Source of the DNA: Acephala macrosclerotiorum
Lineage: Eukaryota > Ascomycota > Leotiomycetes > Helotiales > Mollisiaceae
Length of the DNA stretch: 64,000 nucleotides
Assembly (NCBI GenBank): GCA_014904845.1
Contig: MU119321.1
Span: 1-64,000 of the forward strand
Reading direction: 5' to 3'
Part shown: positions 58,765 through 64,000 of the stretch, piece after piece
Layout of the letters: every line of letters starts with the position of its first letter
Numbering within the stretch: position 1 is the first letter of the stretch
The notes under the pieces: generated by a model
What the model was told of the DNA's origin: nothing
Seen by the model: only the letters and a program-made list of their open reading frames with translations
Database searches by the model: none
Made by a program: the position numbers and the translations under genes

Positions 58765-61700
58765 TATTAATATAAATAAAAACGTTTTTTTATATGAAAT
58801 TAAAATTATTTTATAAAAAATATTAAATATTAAAAATAATATTTTTTAATATTTTTTAATATAAATACGTATTATAAAAATTTTATATAAAATTGTTTTT
58901 TATTAATAAATTATATTTAAAATATTATTTATTTATTTATTTTAATAATGTTTTATTTTAAATTATTAATAAAAATTATAGAATAAATTAATAAATAAAT
59001 TTAATAATCGAATTACGAAAATTTAAAATTTTAATATTTAAAATTTAATAAACGTAAAAATTTTATATAAATAAATTTTTTATATTTAATTTAAATAAAT
59101 TAATTTAATAAATGAATTAATAATTAATAATTAATTTTATTAAAAAATTTTAACTTTTTTATTATATATTAATTAATATTATATTTAAATAATTAATTTA
59201 TTATATTTTAAATATTATAATTTATAATATTAATTAAATATTTTTAATTATATTAATAATTTTATTAATATTTAAAAATATTTTAAAATTTATATTATTT
59301 AAATTTAATATAAATATTTTTAATAAAATTAAAATTCGTATATTTAAAATTTTTTAATATATAAAATTATTAATTATTAAATAAAAATTTTAATAATTTA
59401 TAAATAAAATTAATTAAAAAACGATTTGATATAATAATTTTATTAAAAAAAATTTAATTTAATATAATAAATATAATAATTTAAATTAATAATTAATTTT
59501 ATAAATAAATATTAAAAATAAAATTAATATTTTTTAAAATTTAAAAAAAAAAAAATATTAAAATTAAAATTGAAAAATTATTAATTATAATTTATAAAAT
59601 TTAATAAAATTTAAAATAAAAAAAAGTAAAAAAAAAATAATTAAAAAAATTTAATATATAATATATTAAAATTAATATATTATATAATAAAAAATATAAA
59701 TAAAAAAAATATATAAAATTATATATTAAAATTAAAAAAATATTAAATAAAAAAAAATATTATATATAAAATCGTAATAAAATATTTAAAATAATACTTT
59801 TTATAAAAAAACGTTTAATAAATTATTATAATTTATATCAAAATTAAAATAAATATATAAATTAATATATAATAATAAATATTTTAAAATTTAAAAATAT
59901 ATAAATTTTAATTAATTTTTTATATAAATTAAATTAATATAATAATTAATTTAAAAATAATAAAAAAATTTATATTAATAAAAATAATATTAAAATTAAA
60001 AATTTTAAATATAAAATTTTAATAATAAATAAAAATTTATTAAAAATATTTATTATTAATATTATTAAAAAATATTTATTATTAATAATAAATTAAAAAC
60101 AAAAATATAAAATAATTTTAATTATATTTATTAAATTATAATTAATTATTTAAAAAAACGTATAAAATATTATAATTTTAAATTATAATTCGTATTATAT
60201 AATTATTCGATAATATATTGTATAATATAAATTTATAATTTTAGTGAAATAATACTAATTCGAATTAAAACTAATATTGCACGTGATTATTAAACTAATA
60301 TTATACTTATAAAAACGATTAATATTAAAATTAATAAATTATATTTTATTATATTAAAAATAAATTAAAAATAAAATTTTTATTTAAATATTAAATATAA
60401 AATTATTATATTTATTTTTATATTAAATTATAAAAATAAATTTAAAAATATTTAAAAAATATATATTAAAAAATTAAATTCTTTAATAAAAAATTTAATA
60501 ATTTAATAATTAAAAATAAATATATATTATTATTAATAAATAAATTATAAAATAAAAAATTAAAAATTAAAATATTTATATAATTTAATTTATAAAAAAA
60601 AATAAAAAATAAAAAATAATATTTAAAATATTATATAAAAAAAATAAATAAATAACGTTTTATAATTTTATTTAAATAATATTTTAATATATTTAATAAA
60701 TTTAAAATTAAAATTAAAAAAATTATATTTTTTAAATATATAATAATTATTTAAAAATCTTTTATAAGTTTTAAAATTTTTTATAAAAAACTATTTAAAA
60801 ATAATAATATTTTTAATAAAATTAATAAAAAAAAATATTAATTAATATTTAATTTTAAAATTTTATATATTAAAAAATTAAAAAATGAAAAAATAAATAT
60901 ATTAAATAAAAAAATAAAATATAATAATAAATAATAAAATTTTAAAATTTATTAAAAAATAATATAAATTATTAATTTATAATATTAAAAAATTATAAAA
61001 ATTATAAATAAAAATTATAAATAATTATAATATTTATAATATTTATATATAAAATATATATAATAATAAAATTTATATATACGTTTTTATAAACGATTAT
61101 AATAAATTATAAAATATTAAAAAAAATTATTTATTTTAAAATTTTAAATAATTTTAATTATATTATTAAAAATAAAATAATTAAATAAAATTTTTATTTA
61201 TAATATAATTTATATATAATAATATTTTAATAAAAAATATTAAAATTTAAATTAATAAATTAAAAATCTTATATAAAAAATTTATAAATAAAATTTTTTA
61301 TTTAATTTATTAAAATATTAAAACGAAAAAATTAAAAAATTAATTAATTATAAATTAAAATTAAATTAATAAATTTAAATATAAAATATAATATAAAAAA
61401 ATTATTAAATTATTAAATTAAATATTTAATTAAATAAAAAATATATATAAAAATTAAAAAAAAAATTAATTATTTAAAAAAAAATCGAATTTAATAAATA
61501 AATAAAAATTAAATTTAAAAAAAAACGTATTTAAAAAAATATATTAAAAAAAACTCGTAAAAAATTTATAAAATTCATAAAATAATTAATAAATAATTTT
61601 ATAAATTATTAATTTATAATAATTAAAAAAATTAAATTATTTTAATATTTTAAATATTATATTTAATAAAATAATTAATATATATTATTTATAAATTATT

Positions 61701-62083
61701 TAATTTTAAAAAATAAATATTATTTAAATTATTATAATAAAAATATAATAAAATTTAAAAATTTAAAATTAATATATATATATATATATATATATTATAA
61801 ATAATTATTTAATATTTATAAAAAAAAATTTATATAAAATTAAAATTATTTTATAAAAAATATTAAATATTAAAAATAATATATTTTAACGTTTTTTAAT
61901 ATAAATATATATTATAAATTTTTTTTTATTAATAAATTTTTTTTAATTATTATTAAAAATATAATAAAACGTTTTTAATATTTTATATTATATTTTATTT
62001 TATATTATATTTTTAACGATTTAAATTTATTATAAAACTTTTAAATAATATATAAATTTTTTATTTATATTAATTTCGCCGGC
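58490..62083. repeat. AT-rich RIP-degraded block 5
   Basis: 3.6 kb of DNA almost devoid of C and G, no gene, bounded by direct copies of a ~300-bp repeat. A (TA)n microsatellite lies at about 61,772-61,795. Near 60,240-60,300 a short stretch keeps CACGTG-like sequence. The direct repeats could be LTRs or tandem subterminal repeats; internal coding sequence is unreadable. Confidence 0.8.
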
Positions 62084-62240
62084 GCGAATAAAAGCGTTTT
62101 CTTTTTATAACCTCTCTACGTAGAGCTAGAGCTGCTCTACGGGGAGCGCTAAGTGCTACAAGCGACACATCTTAGCGTTTCTTGGCACAAAAACGTGACA
62201 TTGATTTCACGTGTTATTCCGTAACCTCAAGGTAAACCAT
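62083..62240 (+). repeat. preserved unit of the ~300-bp repeat
   Basis: TTCGCCGGCGCGAATAAAAG begins a stretch of normal composition with a hairpin-rich core (CTACGTAG, AGAGCTAGAGCTGCTCT). Its sequence predicts the degraded units at 58,490 and 61,820 by C-to-T and G-to-A change. It marks a sharp switch from mutated to unmutated DNA inside one repeat family. Confidence 0.65.
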
Positions 62241-63279
62241 TTTTCCCAAGCAGGAAAACCTTTAACTATCGTCAAAGGCATTTGGTTGTGAGAACAAGAT
62301 CATCGCAGATTCTCGCTGCTGGCTGCACCGCTTGTCAATGTACTTGTGGACCTAGATGCGAGATTGGCTCCTTGTAAGTTGAAGTGGGGATACCGGGAGA
62401 ATGCGGGGGCGGAAGATTTTGAGGCTGTATGATGGTCTGAAGGTATGATATATTAAGGATGATGATCCAAAGAGCGGTGAGAATGAGGATATATACAGCA
62501 TATCACGTGCACCCTAACAGGCTGAATGCTGATCGACTGCAGCCACGTGCTACTTGATGAAGAACGTGGGAGATAGATCTCCCGCCAAAATCCTTGAGCT
62601 CCTCTGGTCTCGGTCAGTGATACGACCTTAACCTAAGTTGCCACATTCCCGAACTTACTCATTCAGAGCTGATCCGTCGCGATACCTGACTTTCTGCCAA
62701 GCCCCCCTGGAGATGACAAGCGTCTTATTAATCTTCGACAACAAGACTTCATAAGACCCATGGTCGGTACAATTCAAAGCTCACCGATGCAGGAGCCTGA
62801 AGTATATTCTCGAATCTGGCAATTTCCTACTACCAGAAGCCTCCAGGACGTCGACCCAAGACCTAGTGGCTCAAAAGACGCAAGGCCACCAAGAACACGA
62901 AGGTGTACCTTCACAAACTCTCAAGAACCTTCTCTTCCGAGCTCTAGAATATATCTTCAATGTAAGAAAATGATATTTGGAGATACTAATTGACCATCTG
63001 ACTCAAGAAAATGTAACGCGAGGGGGTTGCCGCCTTTGTTCATGAACCCATCGATGAAAGATTCGCCAACAAAACGAAAGTGTCCGATCGCCATTGGTTC
63101 ACTCTGCTCCCCTCCCTTGAATTTCCACCATTGCTGCCGTATTAATTTTTGCTGCTGCTATATGAATGCGACCTTAAAATTCATTTCTGCAGTAGGAAGC
63201 CTCCTGAGGATGTAGGGAATGGCACTGCTGCCTAGAAGGCAAACTGCATCACCAACGTGGGCTAGTGTTGGGACGAGCG
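62241..63279. other. island, no gene assigned
   Basis: Normal composition. A 77-codon frame at 62,760-62,993 and a 62-codon frame at 63,027-63,215 on the plus strand have no recognisable domains. Part of this may be the 3' flank of the minus-strand frame at 63,280. Confidence 0.35.
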
Positions 63280-63906
63280 CTAGCCGACTATCTTCTCCTG
63301 ATCGTATTCTAGCAAATCTTCGACCTCGGAATATTGGTGGAAGTGGCAGCTTGGTCTTCGAAGCATGTAGAATGAGGTGCTCGCTGAGATACGAGGAGGA
63401 GAAAAGGTCTCTAAGACAGCGGCTGCGAGATACTGCCTTAGATTGTTACGCCATCCTTCATTTACATCCGAGTAGGACGAAACTCTTGTCCCGTATTGCA
63501 ACTTCATAGGAAATAGGCGATCCCAATGATCCATTATAGAACCGAGGGTCTTGGGATTAATCCAAAATCTACCCCTGCGGTCCACTTTATCGATATCCTG
63601 ACACTGATAAGAGGCCTGCTCAGCTGATATTTCTGGCGAAAGAGACATTATTTGGCCAACGACGCGACCTAAGCTGACTTGGACAGAGGGATTTAGGCCC
63701 ACAAGGTGAATTAAGGCATTTCCATCAGGGAACAGCTGATTTGTTGGTCCCTGAGACATGTTACTGTAGCAAGGAGGTGGAACTCGCTTGGTCACTCCGA
63801 GACCTTCTTCGGGGACGTCTTGATTCATGCACACTATTGCATCTCGAATTGAGATTTGGCCTGGTGGTGAGTTTGGCGTGCGCCCTTCGTTTGCGAGTTA
63901 GTATTG
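63280..63906 (-). CDS. hypothetical protein, possibly incomplete at 5' end
   Basis: A 184-codon frame from ATG 63,832-63,834. The frame stays open further upstream to about 63,906 (LANEGRTPNSPPGQISIRDA then IVCMNQDVPEEGLG), so the true start or a splice site probably lies upstream. The protein is of mixed composition (PPCYSNMSQGPTNQLFPDGN, RRGRFWINPKTLGSIMDHWD, LRQYLAAAVLETFSPPRISA) and has no motif I recognise. Upstream on the same strand, in another frame, is a hydrophobic stretch (MYLHLLMLSISLSTVPATLY) that could be a signal peptide exon. The window ends at 64,000, so the 5' part cannot be settled. Confidence 0.45.
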
Positions 63907-64000
63907 AAAGGTAAAGTGTTGCTGGAACCGTGGAAAGGGAAATTGAAAGCATCAAAAGATGCAAATACACTCTGGCGAAAGGGTTTTAAGGCTGGAGACT

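Noticed and set aside
1..64000. tRNA, rRNA or a complete transposase gene
   Set aside because: I looked for tRNA-like cloverleaf motifs and conserved polymerase or transposase motifs in all islands and saw none.

Overview
This window looks like nuclear DNA from a filamentous ascomycete (Pezizomycotina). It is a compartmentalised genome: long blocks of extremely AT-rich, gene-free DNA alternate with short islands of ordinary composition. The AT blocks are roughly 1-16,195, 17,050-32,027, 33,011-38,690, 44,672-48,150 and 58,490-62,083. They carry the signature of repeat-induced point mutation (RIP). Degraded copies can be aligned to a preserved copy inside the window, and they differ almost only by C-to-T and G-to-A changes. 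The surviving G:C pairs are mostly CpG. Spliceosomal introns of 50-70 nt, a WD40-repeat gene resembling fungal NLR C-termini, DUF7924, DUF1996, an OPT peptide transporter and a fungal sulfotransferase-like protein all fit this. A Leotiomycete is my best guess, from gene content only.

Layout. 1-32 kb: RIP-degraded repeats, including a ~265-bp terminal sequence present four times in + / - / + / - order, which suggests two large inverted-repeat elements (66-6,665 and 16,358-30,507). It also holds 15-bp and 18-bp tandem arrays, a coiled-coil coding remnant and a 10-N assembly gap between duplicated flanks. 32.03-33.01 kb: one preserved copy of a ~1-kb, hairpin-rich, GC-cluster repeat, with at least five RIP-degraded relatives at 35.8-38.5 kb and 46.6-47.8 kb. 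38.7-44.6 kb: gene island with a decayed WD40 gene, a tandemly duplicated DUF7924 gene, an intact 82-aa secreted protein with 10 cysteines, a GMC-oxidoreductase 5' fragment and three small inverted-repeat elements. 48.2-48.9 kb: a small unassigned island. 48.86-53.83 kb: a peptide-transporter (OPT) pseudogene split by a 751-bp hAT-like insertion and flanked by two RIP-degraded Tc1/mariner-like elements. 53.8-58.5 kb: a charged, possibly N-myristoylated small protein, an intact three-exon sulfotransferase-like gene, and a decayed DUF1996 secreted-protein gene. 62.1-64 kb: an island with one unrecognised open frame.

The genes do not form a pathway. The common theme is decay. Nonsense codons in the WD40, DUF7924 and OPT genes are mostly of the kind RIP produces (TGG to TAG, CAA to TAA, CGA to TGA). 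Only the small secreted cysteine-rich gene, the sulfotransferase-like gene and the small charged-protein gene look clearly intact. The secreted cysteine-rich protein in a transposon-rich, RIP-active neighbourhood is the classic setting of a fungal effector candidate. The most informative features are the in-window pairs of degraded and preserved repeat copies, which give a direct readout of the mutation spectrum, and the set of target-site-defined mobile elements, whose degradation appears to depend on their length.
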